Of a stretch of 64,000 bases of DNA, positions 9,729-20,361 are shown piece by piece. Source of the stretch: Trogon surrucura (lineage: Eukaryota > Chordata > Aves > Trogoniformes > Trogonidae); the NCBI GenBank assembly GCA_020746105.1, contig CM036618.1:106900622-106964621 (forward strand). Reading direction: 5' to 3'. The notes beneath the pieces were generated by a model. It worked only from the letters and a program-made list of their open reading frames with translations. It was not told the origin of the DNA and did not search any database. The translations under genes were made by a program, and so were the position numbers. The stretch's first letter is position 1. Each line of letters opens with the position of its first letter.

Positions 9729-12700
9729 GTTTCTTTCAGGGGTTCCACTGACCAGTTCCTTACATAAACGTGGTCTCCCGGAAGTATGTCGTGGACTGGA
9801 TTATCCAGTGATAGAGGTCGATTCCACTGTAGTGCTCCTCTAATAGCTGTAAGAGTCTTATTTAGAGATAACACATAATTTAGTATCATTTGGTCTCCTA
9901 CCAGATGGGGGTCTCCCTTATAAGTAGCTGCATGGTAGGGTTTGCCGTATAGGATCTCATACGGGCTTACTCCTAACCTTTCCCTTGGTTTAATTCTAAT
10001 TCTTAGTAGAGCTAACGGCAATGCCTGCAGCCACTGAATTTTTGCCTCTTGGCAGATTTTCTTAATTTGACCCTTTAGAGTCTGATTCATCCTTTCCACT
10101 TGCCCGCTTGATTGTGGTCTCCAAGGAGTATGCAAATTCCAGGTTATCCCTAATACTACTGAAACTTGTTGGACAATTCCTGCTGTAAAATGTGGGCCCC
10201 TATCTGATGATATCCCTAACGGAACCCCGAATCTGGGGATGATCTCTTTCAGAAGTGTTTTCACCACCTCTTTAGCTTGATTAGTTCTACAAGGGAAGGC
10301 CTCAGGCCATCCTGAAAACGTACACACATACACCAGAAGATATTTATACATTTGGGCTTTTGGTAGCTCAGAAAAATCAATCTGCCAGTAATCTCCCGGT
10401 TGAGGCCCTACTTGCAGCTTGCCCATCTGAATCTGTTTCCTAATTACTGGATTGTTTTTAATACATACCGGACACATAGCATTTATTCTCTTTGCTAATG
10501 TTAACATCTGGTTTGAGAATATGTCATTTTTCAGGAATTTCACCATTGCTTCTGCACCCCAATGACATTTGTTGTGTTCTGATTCTAGTATTGCTTTCAT
10601 AATTCTTACTGGCAATATTACTTGTCCCACCGGAGTTACATACCAGCCTTTGATGTTCTTCCTTGTCTGTAACATTTGAGCCAGTTTTTCATCTTCCGGT
10701 GAGTAGTGTGGTTTCTCATCCATATATGCAGCAGCCGGTTGATCTCGAACTGGTATTAGTGCCATTTGAGTCCATACCTCTCTTGCCACTTGTCTGGCAA
10801 CCTGATCAGCTCGCCGATTCCCTTGAAATTCTTTTCCTGGATCATTTTGGTGTCCTTTAACATGCATTACTGCCACTGCTAATGGTTTGTAGATAACTTC
10901 CAGTAGTAAACTAACTTCAGTTTTGTGTTTAACCGTCGATCCTTGCGAATTGAGAAGCCCCCTCTCTTTCCACAGAGCTCCATGCACATGCACTACTCCA
11001 AAAGCATATTTAGAGTCTGTCCAAATATTGACTTTCTTTCCTTGGCTCAGGATTAGGGCTCTTATTAGAGCCCAGATCTCGGCCTTTTGTGCCGATGTGC
11101 CTGGGGGTAGCGCTTTTGCTTCTACTATTTGCTGTAATGTGACTACTGCATATCCCGCATACCTGGTACCATTTTCCACGAAGCTGGATCCATCCGTAAA
11201 CAGCTCCCAGTCCGGATCTGGTAGGGGTACGTCCTTCAGGTCCTTCCGGCTGGCATACACCTGCTCAATCACTTCCATGCAATCATGTTCTAATTCTCCT
11301 TCTTCCTGTGTGGACCTTAAAAACTCCGCTGGGTTGAGATGGTTAGTTACTTTCAATTCCACATCATCCTGTTCCCTTAACTGGGCCTGGTATTGGAGCA
11401 TTCTGCTTGATGAGAGCCAATGCCCCCCTTTTTGTTCCAATACTGCTATAACCATGTGGGGCACAAAGACTGTTATGTGTCTTCCCAACGTTAGCTTACG
11501 GGCTTCCTGAATCAAGAGTACTGTGGCCGCCACTGCCCTCAAACATCCCGGCCATCCTCCGCTTACCGTATCCAACTGTTTGGAGAAATATCCCACAGGC
11601 CTCTTCCAGGATCCCAGCTTTTGGGTAAGCACACCCAGGGCCAGTCTCTGTCTTTCATTCACATATAGTTGAAAGTCCTTATTCAAATCCGGCAAACCCA
11701 AAGCAGGTGCCTCCTTGAGTGCCTTTTTCAATTCCTGGAATGCCTTTTCTTGCACCTTTCCCCATCTAAATACAGACTCTTTTGTTGCTTCATAAAGTGG
11801 TCTGGCCATCAATCCAAAGTTTGGAATCCACAAGCGACACCAACCGACCATCCCTAGAAAGGATCTTAATTCTTGGTGATTGCGGGGCACGGGGATTGCG
11901 CATATTGCTTGGACGCGATTGACTCCCAATCGGCGAACCCCTTGCGAAATTTCACACCCCAAATAGATGACCTTTTGTTTTACTAACTGTGCTTTTTCTT
12001 TGGATACCCGGTATCCAGCCTGTCCCAACATATTCAATAATTCAATAGTCAATTCTTGGCAGAGATTTCGATTCGTAGCACCCAGGAAAATATCATCTAC
12101 ATACTGCAACACAACATAGGAAAAAAGTGAGTCCTTTACCTGGGTAGTTTTCCATTCTTCGAGCTCCTTTGGCCAGCTGATTTCCGAAAATTGTAGGTGA
12201 GTTCTTAAATCCTTGAGGTAACCTGGTCCAGGTGAGTTGGCGCTTACGTCCAGTTTCCGGATTTTCCCATTCAAATGCAAAAATATTTCTGCTCTCAGGT
12301 GCCAGAGGGATGCAGAAGAAAGCATCTTTCAAATCAATTACTGTAAACCACTGGAATTTCTCAGACACAGATGTTAACAAAGTATATGGATTGGCTACTA
12401 CTGGGTGTATATTTTTGGTGATGGAATTTACTGCTCGTAAGTCCTGTACTAGTCTGTATTTACCGTTGGGTTTTCTAACTGGGAAAATTGGAGTATTGAA
12501 CTCGGATTCACATTCCTGCAAAATTCCTAATACCATATACTGAGTTATCATAGGGGCTATTCCTTTCCGGGCTTCCAACTTAATAGGATACTGACGTATC
12601 CTTACCGGTCGGGCCCCTTCTTTTAATTCCACTATCGCAGGTACTGCTGCCTTCGATTTCCCTGGCGCTCCTATTTCCCACACCCATGGTACTACAGCCT

Positions 12701-13091
12701 GCTCAATCTCTGGTGGTATTTCCTCCTTCTCCACCTCCCTAACCATAAAAATTTTTGCTAAATTTTCCTCCGGTATTTCTAATTTTACTCTTCCTTTTTC
12801 AAAAATGATTTGTGCTTGTAATGCTGAGAGTAAATCTCTTCCCAGTAGACACTCTGGACTGCTTGGCATATATAAAAACTGATGATCAAACTCCTTTCCC
12901 CCAAATTTTATATCGAGTGGCCGCAGGAATGTCCTTTCCTCTACTTCCCCAGTTACCCCAACAACAAGCACTGTAGAATCACTCAGAGGTCCCATTTGTT
13001 TATTCATTGCCGAAAAACTTGCCCCGGTATCTACCCTAAATTCCATTGGTTCCCCCCCTATTTCCAAAATAACCTTTAAATCTTGGTCTAG
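9569..13091 (-). pseudogene. Pro-Pol of the provirus (protease, RT, RNase H, integrase) with one frameshift
   Basis: This frame continues directly from the gag TGA. Protease shows DTGAS (13031-13017) and LLGRDLL. RT blocks include YRLVQDLRAVN, FTVIDLKDAFF, LPQGFKNSPT and YVDD (12103-12092). Near 12,170 the coding frame changes by one base inside RT, so the product is interrupted there; the upstream frame stops at 12,093 and the downstream frame runs from about 12,325 to 9569. RNase H has FTDGS, AEIWAL, TDSKYA and RADQVA. Integrase has an HX3H...CX2C zinc site, then D (WQID), D (SSDRG) and E (GQVERMN) with 35 residues between the last two, then a GPY/F-like SPYEILYG stretch. Order and motifs are gammaretroviral. 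The frameshift may be real or a sequencing error. Confidence 0.92.
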
Positions 13092-14774
13092 TCAGCTCTG
13101 ATTCTGATAATTTCTCATCATAAAAGCTTGAGCGACACCTTGTGGTCCTCCTACAAAAGGGTTCATTCCGTTACCAGAATTCATCCCTCCGTCCAAATTC
13201 ATCCCATTTCCTAATGCATTTCCACCTATGTTACCACCCACTGGTGTTCCCATCCCCAAATTAAGTGGGCACTCCCTTTTCCAGTGTCCCTGGCCCTTAC
13301 ACAGCGCGCATTGATTAGGTCCCAACTTTTCCCGACCTCCCGGGACTTGATTTCCAAAACCCCCAAACCCGAAGTTTCTTCCTCGTTCATTACCTCTTCC
13401 TCTCCCCCGGCCCCTTCCTCTATTATTTACTTGAGAAGCCTGTTGCAGGACCGCCAGCATACTCGCTTGCTGTTTCTTTACCGATTCCTTTTCCCTACTA
13501 TTATATACTTTCCAGGCCACCTCTAATAATTTCTCCAAGTTCCGTGTATCTTCCCCTTCTAGCTTCTGCAGCTTTTTCCTAATGTCCTCCTGAGATTGTC
13601 CCATAAAAATCAATGCCAATTGTAATTTGCCTGACTCAGCTTCCACATCCAAATCCGTATATCTCCGAGCCGTCTCCTTCAGTCTCTCTAAAAACGCCGA
13701 TGGTGACTCCCCTTTGTCTCGTCTTACCAAATACAATTTAGACCAATTCAATGTTTTCGGAATCCCTTCACGTATCCCATCTATCAATAATTCTTGGTAC
13801 GCTTTCAGTCTACGATACCCCTCCTCAGAGTTGGGATCCCACTCGGGATCTTCTCTGGGCACCAAATTACTAATAGTATCACCTTTAATAACCCGCATCC
13901 TAACCATTTCTCGCGCACGATCTGTCATAGCCTTAAACACCATCTCCTTTTCAGTGGAATCCATTATGGTATCTAATAACACCTGTAAATCATTCCAATC
14001 TGGATTTTGTGCTTTTATCACCATTTTTATTACCCGAGCCACCTTCTCCGGATTTTCTCTATATGCCCCTGCCGATTGCTTCCAAATCATCAGATCACTC
14101 GGAGAAAATGGGACCTTTACCAAAATTCTTTCTCCGATTCCCCCCACAGCCTCTCGTAACGGGGCCATCAACTGAGGTTGTAGCAATCTCTTTTTCCGTT
14201 CTAACCTCCCTTTACGAGTCCGCTCTGCAAGCGGCGTTCTCGGCTTATCAGCCAACAATTCTTCAAACTCCGTTTCCTCTTCTGATATAACAGGAATAGT
14301 GACCTTATGGTCATTCAGCGGTGGTATTTCGGGGGCCGACGGCGCGCTTGGGGAAACTAACAAAGACACATCCTCCTCCGGTTCCGAGAACCAGACTTTC
14401 CGCTCCTTACAACCAGCACATTCCTTATCTATTGATCCCAATACCATCATTCCACATTCTTTCTGCCACTCAGGTTTCCCTTTTAAATAATAAAATAAGT
14501 CAAGATACGGCACCTCTTCCCATTTTTCATTTTCCCGTAAGTACTGCATTAAGGGGGTTATAATTTCTGAGTTCACTGTACCGTTTCGTGGCCACTGCAT
14601 TCCTTCTGTTTCATATTCAGGCCATACATAATTACAATAATCAATTAAATTTCTCTTTCTTAATTCCTTTCCAAAATTACCATCTTTCCAACGTTTCAAT
14701 AAACAACCAAGAGGAGAATCCTCAGGGATATCAATTTCATTGCACGATAGAACTCTAAACATTTTAAACGGCAT
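13092..14774 (-). CDS. Gag polyprotein of the provirus (560 aa)
   Basis: Gag forms the retroviral core. From the first in-frame ATG (14774-14772): matrix-like region to about residue 130, a PSAP late-domain motif at about 142-145 (budding, ESCRT-I binding in the family), capsid beginning near VPFSPSDLMIWKQ (about 221), a gammaretrovirus-type homology region ESPSAFLERLKETARRYT (about 356-373), an RG-rich stretch (452-466), and one CCHC zinc finger C489-C492-H497-C502. After the finger comes a Gly/Asn/Met-rich tail of about 55 residues, longer than usual. The start reads MPFK, so no N-terminal glycine for myristoylation is visible; a second ATG follows at codon 5. The frame is open throughout. 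It ends in TGA followed by CTAG, with the protease continuing in the same frame. Confidence 0.92.
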   Translation of the reverse strand: MPFKMFRVLSCNEIDIPEDSPLGCLLKRWKDGNFGKELRKRNLIDYCNYVWPEYETEGMQWPRNGTVNSEIITPLMQYLRENEKWEEVPYLDLFYYLKGKPEWQKECGMMVLGSIDKECAGCKERKVWFSEPEEDVSLLVSPSAPSAPEIPPLNDHKVTIPVISEEETEFEELLADKPRTPLAERTRKGRLERKKRLLQPQLMAPLREAVGGIGERILVKVPFSPSDLMIWKQSAGAYRENPEKVARVIKMVIKAQNPDWNDLQVLLDTIMDSTEKEMVFKAMTDRAREMVRMRVIKGDTISNLVPREDPEWDPNSEEGYRRLKAYQELLIDGIREGIPKTLNWSKLYLVRRDKGESPSAFLERLKETARRYTDLDVEAESGKLQLALIFMGQSQEDIRKKLQKLEGEDTRNLEKLLEVAWKVYNSREKESVKKQQASMLAVLQQASQVNNRGRGRGRGRGNERGRNFGFGGFGNQVPGGREKLGPNQCALCKGQGHWKRECPLNLGMGTPVGGNIGGNALGNGMNLDGGMNSGNGMNPFVGGPQGVAQAFMMRNYQNQS

Positions 14775-15132
14775 TATACTACTCACACACACACACACTC
14801 GTACAACTACGATACTATAACCCTTTTACCTTAATACCAACCAACTTGCCTATTCTCGACGCCGCGAGTGGCAAGTGCTGGCTCAGCGCGGCTTTCGCTG
14901 CGTCTTACGGCCAGCGCCTAGGCTTCCCAATACCAGAACCTTTGCCCAACCCTGCGAGATAAGTCCTCGTCTTATGGGCAGGCACCCAACCTTAAAAGAA
15001 TAAAGCACCTTCGGGCTTACCTTACGGTTGTCCGTCCAGCGCGGAGTCGGGCACGGGTTGATGTCTCCCCAGAAATCACCTGGTGCCGGCTTGGAGTGGA
15101 TCAGCCCGTGAACCGCTCCTGCTGCCTCCGGA
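14775..15132 (-). other. Proviral 5' leader
   Basis: This is the non-coding stretch between PBS and gag. It holds a short CA/TG microsatellite at about 14,781-14,798 just before the gag start. A splice donor and packaging signal would be expected here, but I cannot point to one with confidence. Confidence 0.5.
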
Positions 15133-15150
15133 GTCCTGCCGCGGTCGCCA
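15133..15150 (-). promoter_or_regulatory. Primer binding site
   Basis: The minus strand reads TGGCGACCGCGGCAGGAC, complementary to a tRNA 3' end with a G discriminator base before CCA. This fits an Arg- or Ser-type tRNA better than the Pro tRNA used by many gammaretroviruses. Six bases (15151-15156) separate it from the LTR end, more than the usual 0-3. Confidence 0.7.
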
Positions 15151-15156
15151 GAAAAC

Positions 15157-15660
15157 TGTTGCCCGTAAACAAAGACACAAACCAACAGAGTGTCAGTTTA
15201 TGCGGTGCTTTATTCAGGGCCCGGGAACCTGAGGACTAGCGTCCAAAGTCAGGATTCCAAAGACCCTCATTTTCTGTTTAATTTTTATACCTTTTACAAC
15301 TTGGCTTACATACAGAATTCTACATCATACAGAAACAATTGATAATTATCCCCAAACTTATAAATTTTCATGCTTGTCTAACCTAAGGATAATGGTTAAC
15401 TAATTCCCATCACCAGAACCCCTTTGTTTATACAATACACCTTTCTTATTCCTAAGCAACTGTTCCCTAAGCAACTGTTCGTTACTTCTGCTAGTTCTGT
15501 TTGTCCTATATGCCCTACCGATTCCTTTGATTATTGTTCCTTCTTCTTCGGCACACTCCTTCTTGCTTCCCAGGACTTGTTATTCTCATAAGGCCTACCT
15601 GGCCAGTCAAAGCCTTAACCTAACTACTTCTACAATTTTAATTCTACTTTATTTGCAACA
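15157..15660 (-). repeat. 5' LTR of the provirus
   Basis: The LTR is 504 bp, TG...CA, with terminal inverted repeat TGTTGC/GCAACA. On the minus strand TATAAAAATT lies at 15289-15280 and AATAAA at 15214-15209. Transcription should start near 15,258 and R should end near 15,190 (inferred). Confidence 0.93.
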
Positions 15661-16725
15661 GGGAGATCACCTTCATTTACCATCCCGGGCAAAACAGACT
15701 CAGTTTTGGGGAAATTAGGTACATTTATTAAAAGAACTAATCAGAGAGGAGTAGTGAGAAGTAAGAAAGAGCAAACAGATCTTAAACAGAACACCTTCCC
15801 CCCATCCCTCCCTTCTTCCTGGCCTTAACATCAATCCCGGTTTCTCCACCTCCTCCCCCCGAGCGGTGCAGGGGGACAGGGAATGGGGGTTGTGGTCAGT
15901 TCATCCGACGTTGGTTCCACCGCTTCTTCACTCCGGGGGAGGACTCTTCACTCTTCCCCAGGGCCAATGTGGGGTCCCTCTCACGGGAGACAAGCTTCAC
16001 GCTCTCTTCTCCGCGTGAGTCGTCCCACGAAGGGCAATTCATCACAACTTGCCCAACGTGAGACACCTCACGAGGGGCAGCCCACCCCTCGTGAGTCTGA
16101 GGCGCAGTCCTTCGGGGGAAACTGCTCCAGCGTGAGCCACCCACAACGTCCCAAAAGTCCCACTGGCCAACCTGCTCCAGCGTGGGCATTCCCTCTTCCA
16201 CGGGCTACAGGTTCCGGCAGCAACTCGCTCTGATGTGGGCTTCCCACGGGCTACAGTCCCCTTTCAGGCATCCACCCACACGGCGTGGAGTCCTCGGTGG
16301 ACATCTATGCGGTGATCCTCACGGTGGACTTCTGCACCTCGCCCATGGGCTGCAGGGGGACAACCCGCTTCACCATGGTCTTCACCACGGACCCGGGGGA
16401 CTCCTTCTGCTCCGGCGCCTGGAGCTCATCCTCCCCCCCTCCTTCTTCACTGACCTTGGTGTCTGCACAGATTCTCAATCCTCCATCTCTGTGCCAGCTG
16501 TTATGGCGCAGTTCTTTTTCCCGTTCTTAAATATGTTTTTCACAGAGGCGTTCCTCTGCTATCACCTTACTGATAGGCTCAGCCTTGGCCAGCGGCGGGT
16601 CCCTCTTTGTAGCTGGCTGGCATTGGCTCTATCAATCTTGGGGAGCTTCTAGCAGCTTCTTACAGAAGCCACCCTGCAGCTCCCCGCCCCCCGCCGCTGA
16701 AATCTGGCCAGGCCAAACCAAAACA

Positions 16726-18412
16726 CCTGGTTAACAATGTAGGTCTCATGGTTCTCTTTCTTGATTTCATACCTGTTGGGATGCCCTGATCTTGAGCATG
16801 GAAGAAGTGGTCCTTGATTACTGACCAACTCTCTCGGGCCCCTTTACCTTCTAGTACCCTGTTCCATGGGGTTTTCCCTAGGAATTGCTTGAAAAGGCCA
16901 AAGTTGGCCCTGCTGAAGTCCAGAGTTGCGATCCTGCTTGGTATTCTGTTCCTACCGCACAAGATCCCGAACTCCACCATCTCATGGTCGCTGCAGCCAA
17001 GATTGCTCTAAACCTTCACTGCTTCAACCAGACCTTCCTTGTTGGTGAGCACAAGGTCCAGCAGCGCTCCTCTCCTGGTCGGCTCATCCACCATTTGCAT
17101 CAAGAAGTTCTCATCGATGCACTGGAGGAACCTCCTGGACTGAGGCTGGCTGGCTGTGTGGGCCTTCCAGCAAATATCTGGGTAGTTGAAATCCCCCATG
17201 AGAACCAGGACCTGTGATTGAGAAGCTGCTGACAGCTGCCTGTAAAAGGCCTCATCAACTTCCTCCTCCTGATCAGGTGGTCTGCAATAGACCCCACAGT
17301 ATCACCTTTGCTAACCTGCCCCTTCACTCTCACCCACAAACTCTCGACTTGCTCCTCATCCGCCCCTGGATAGAACTCAATACATTCCAGTTGCTCTCTC
17401 AGGTAAAGAGCAACTCCACCACCTCACCTTGTTGGCCTGTCTTTCCTATGAAGGACGTAGCCATCAAGGCCCACATGCCAGTTATCCAAGTTGTCCCACC
17501 ACGTCTCTGTAATCGCAATGAGATCATAGCTCTTCAATTGCACACAGATTTCTAGTTCACCCTGCTTATTCCCCATGCTTCTTGCACTGGTATACAGACA
17601 CTGAAGAGACTTAATTGAGGAGCATCTGTTACTGTTGCTTGTGCTGTACATGTTGGAGTGGATGCAGTTGAGCTGGGTCATTGTTTTCACCCCTAACCCT
17701 GGGATACTTCCCCCTGGCTCATCTGTAGCGAGCCAGGTTTTATCCCCTTCCCCCTTCAAACCAGGTTTAAAGCCCTTTCAGTCAGTCTCACCAGCTCACA
17801 AGCAAGAATCCTCTTCCCTCTCAGAGACAGAATCTCTGACAACAATTACCCTCCTTTTCTTCTTTGTCGGACTGGTCCTTATGCATGGGGCTGACTCACT
17901 CACCATAGTCAGCCCCATGGGTGCACATCCATCCGCTTCTCTATTTCCTTGGCTCTCCTGTTCCAGAGCCCCAAACCTGTTCTGCAGAGGCAACTGGGCA
18001 GGTGAGGGAGGCCGGGCGGGGATTCGCCCACCTCTTTGAGCCAGGACCTGTTTCCATTCCCCCCACCTCTTAGGTCCCCTCCTTTGGCCTGATGGTCAGA
18101 GGCGAGGGGATCCCCTGCTGCGCGTGGAGATTGCTGTGTGGGCATCAGGGAGTGGCTCCACCAAGCTATCTCTCTTTCACACTCCCTGATACTCCTCAAC
18201 GTCTCCACTTCTTCCTTTAGCTCTGCCCCGAGGCACAGAAGGTCATCCAACTGCCCGCCCCTCACACAGGCACTGTCAGTTGCAGCCTCTGGGAGGCACA
18301 GGCTCAGGCACTCCCTGCAGCCAGCAGCCTGCACAGCCGCGCGCTTCTGCTGGAGCACTGTTTGGGTGCCCACACCCCTACTCGTGGTGGCTTTCTGTCT
18401 GGCAGCAACCAT
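16726..18412 (-). mobile_element. CR1 LINE, 5' half (unit 1): ORF1 and ORF2 endonuclease
   Basis: This continues the element at 4,150-6,270. ORF1 starts at ATG 18412-18410, with the CR1 block LRSIRECEREIAWW, and reads to 17,909; a second frame (17,993-17,796) holds KKKRRVIVVRDS before an internal deletion. ORF2 follows: CLYTSARSMGNKQGELE, DLIAITETWWD and GDFNYPDICW of the apurinic endonuclease, then the linker up to KDHFFHAQDQGIPT. Several frameshifts are present, so it is inactive. GC-rich sequence above 18,412 is probably its 5' UTR/promoter. Confidence 0.88.
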
Positions 18413-19570
18413 GACGGAAAAAAAAAAAGAAAATGACCAATAAGAGAACAAGCCAAGTAACCTCTCCGCTTCCCCTCTTCTGCCCGGAGGCCTCTTACAG
18501 GACAGGAGTTGCCCCTTGCCGTGGCAACGCCCCCCAGGTCGGGGCCGCCTGGGGATGGAACCGCCCCTGCGTGGCCATCGGGCCCCGGTGCGGCGGGACT
18601 GGCTCCTGCCTGAGGCGCCTCCTTCTCCACAGTCTCGCCGCCCATCCTGTTGGGGAGAAGGCAGGTCAGCGGGAGGAGAAGGAGCCACTCCTCGCAGGAA
18701 CCGCCATATCTGCGGGCGGCAAAACACAACGCGTCCGCGGAGGGACACAGGCAGGACCCCTCCCCTCCGGGCCGTCCCCCGGGGCGGAGCCGATGATGCC
18801 GCTGCGGGCACGGAGCGGCCGCAGAGAGCGGCGGTGGGGCGCGACGCGCTTCTGCGCATGCGCGGCTCCCGCGCGCCGTTCCGGCTCGGCGGCCCGCGCG
18901 CGCAGCAGCCGTTAACGGCCTGTGCCGCTGGGTTTCGAACCGCAGGCGCTGGAAAAGCTTTTGGGGAAAACAGCGGCTGGAAAACGCTTTTGCCCTGAAC
19001 AGAAAGTCCGATTCTTCTGAGCGTCGGAACCCCTGCCACCAGTTTCTTTCCTCCTTTGGCACGAAGGTACTTTCACCGAGCCCTTGAAGAGTATTTCTGC
19101 CATTTCCTAGCAGCAGAACGACCTGCCTTTGGGAAGAGAGAACACACGGAGAGGAGCGAGCTTTGCGTAGGCCCAGCGGGCTTTAAACCAAACACCAAAC
19201 GTTGCCGCTTGGCCACAGCGGACGCGAGCCGGCACTAGGACTGCGCCAAAACGCAGAAGCGCAAAGCGCAAACCCACGGCGGCAACGGCCCCGGAAATGC
19301 TCAGGCCGGGAAACAAGGGAGAAAAGCAGAGCAGCCTCATCGCGTGAGCAGCAAAGCGGCAGGCAGAGAAAAGGGCCGCCGTGCCCAGCCCTCACAGAAA
19401 ACAGGTGCTCCCAAACCCCTCTGCTGGGCGGCACGGCTGGAGCAGCTGCCGTGAGCAGGGCACAACAGCCCTGCCACCGCACACGCCTTCGACCGCGACC
19501 GGTCACGGAGCAGGACACACAAAAGGCCACAAATCCCACCCCAAAACCTCACACCCCCTCCCCCCATCCC
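18413..19570. other. CpG-rich region, probable CR1 5' UTR plus unassigned sequence (unit 1)
   Basis: This is a GC- and CpG-rich stretch directly upstream of CR1 ORF1. It holds the palindrome GCGCATGCGC at 18854-18863 (an NRF1-type site) and GCAACGCC. Long open frames on both strands here look like composition effects. Where the CR1 5' UTR ends cannot be told by eye. Confidence 0.4.
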
Positions 19571-20361
19571 AACACCGCACCTACACGAGGGGCCTGCGGG
19601 TCACAGGCCGTGTCCCCCAGGGCTCAGTGCTGGGACCTGTGCTTTTTGATATCTCTAGTAAGGACCTGGATGAGGGGATCGAGCGCACCCTCAAATTGTG
19701 TGCGGGTGACACCAAGTCCGGCAGGCATGTCGACCTGCTGGGGGGTAGGGAGGCTCTGCAGAGGGTGCTGCACAGGCCACGCCAATGGGCCAAGGCTAAT
19801 TGTACGGAGGTTCAACAAGGCCAAGTGCTGGGTCCTGCCTTTGGGTCGTAGCCACCCCATGGAAGCCTAGACACCTGAGCACGTGCGCTTGGAAGACTGC
19901 ACGTCGGAAAAAGGACCTGGGGGTGTTGGTCGATAGGCAGCTGAACATGAGCCAGCAGCGTGCCCAGGGGGCCAAGAAGGCCAGCGGCATTCTGGCCTGG
20001 ATCAGCAATAGTGTGGCCAGCAGGAGGAGGGAAGGGACTGTCCCCCTTCCTTGGCTCTGGTGAGGCTACATGTTCAGTTCTGGGCCTTCGCTGCAAGGAA
20101 GACATTGAGGTGCTGGAGCAGGTCCAGAGAAGGGCAACGAGGCTCGTGAAGGGTCTGGAACACAAGTCCTCTGAGGAGCGGCTGAAGGAACCAGGATTGT
20201 TCAGCCTGGAGAAAAGGAGGCTGAGGGGAAGCCTTCTTGCTCTCTACAACTCCCTGGCAGGGAGTTGGAGAGGGGAGGAGGTCAGCCTTTTCTCCCCGGT
20301 GGCAAGCCCTGGGACTAGAGGAAATGGCTGCCGGTTGTGCCAGGGGAGGTCTAGGCTTTGA
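19571..20361 (+). mobile_element. CR1 RT fragment, plus strand (unit 1)
   Basis: The translated blocks GRVPQGSVLGPVLFD, KDLDEGIERTLKLCAGDTKSG (the catalytic block is degenerate), [33 protein letters not shown] and [11 protein letters not shown] are in CR1 order but spread over several frames. It is an old, broken copy. Confidence 0.88.

Larger units (their letters stand above)
6395..15660 (-). mobile_element. Gammaretrovirus-like endogenous provirus, 9,266 bp, minus strand
   Basis: The order on the minus strand is 5' LTR (15660-15157), PBS (15150-15133), gag, pro-pol, env, polypurine tract (6911-6899), 3' LTR (6898-6395). The target duplication GGGA flanks both ends (6391-6394, 15661-15664). 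The LTRs look identical over 504 bp, so insertion is recent. Gag has one CCHC finger and a major homology region of gammaretroviral type. Pol has DTGAS, YVDD, RNase H and a D,D35E integrase. Env is unusual (three Ig-like domains). The visible defects are one frameshift in RT and possibly the non-canonical gag start. Unit 2 lacks it. Confidence 0.95.
6271..16725 (+). mobile_element. Solo LTR (ERVL-type) split by a nested provirus; absent from unit 2
   Basis: The LTR segments are 6271-6394 and 15665-16725, about 1,185 bp, starting TGTCGTGG and ending AAAACA. The flanks are CGTGG (6266-6270) and CCTGG (16726-16730), an imperfect 5-bp target duplication. Unit 2 has one CCTGG at the empty site near 43,385. 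The start, with CACACAGCCGCTCACTCACT, resembles the common avian ERV LTR class I know as TguLTR/GGLTR-type; the exact family needs a library search. It has no internal region. The nested provirus occupies 6395-15660. Confidence 0.8.

Noticed and set aside
17909..19062. Long minus-strand frames (376 and 252 codons) upstream of CR1 ORF1
   Set aside because: Only the part from 18,412 down matches CR1 ORF1. The rest is Arg/Ala/Pro-rich translation of a CpG-rich region with no motif.
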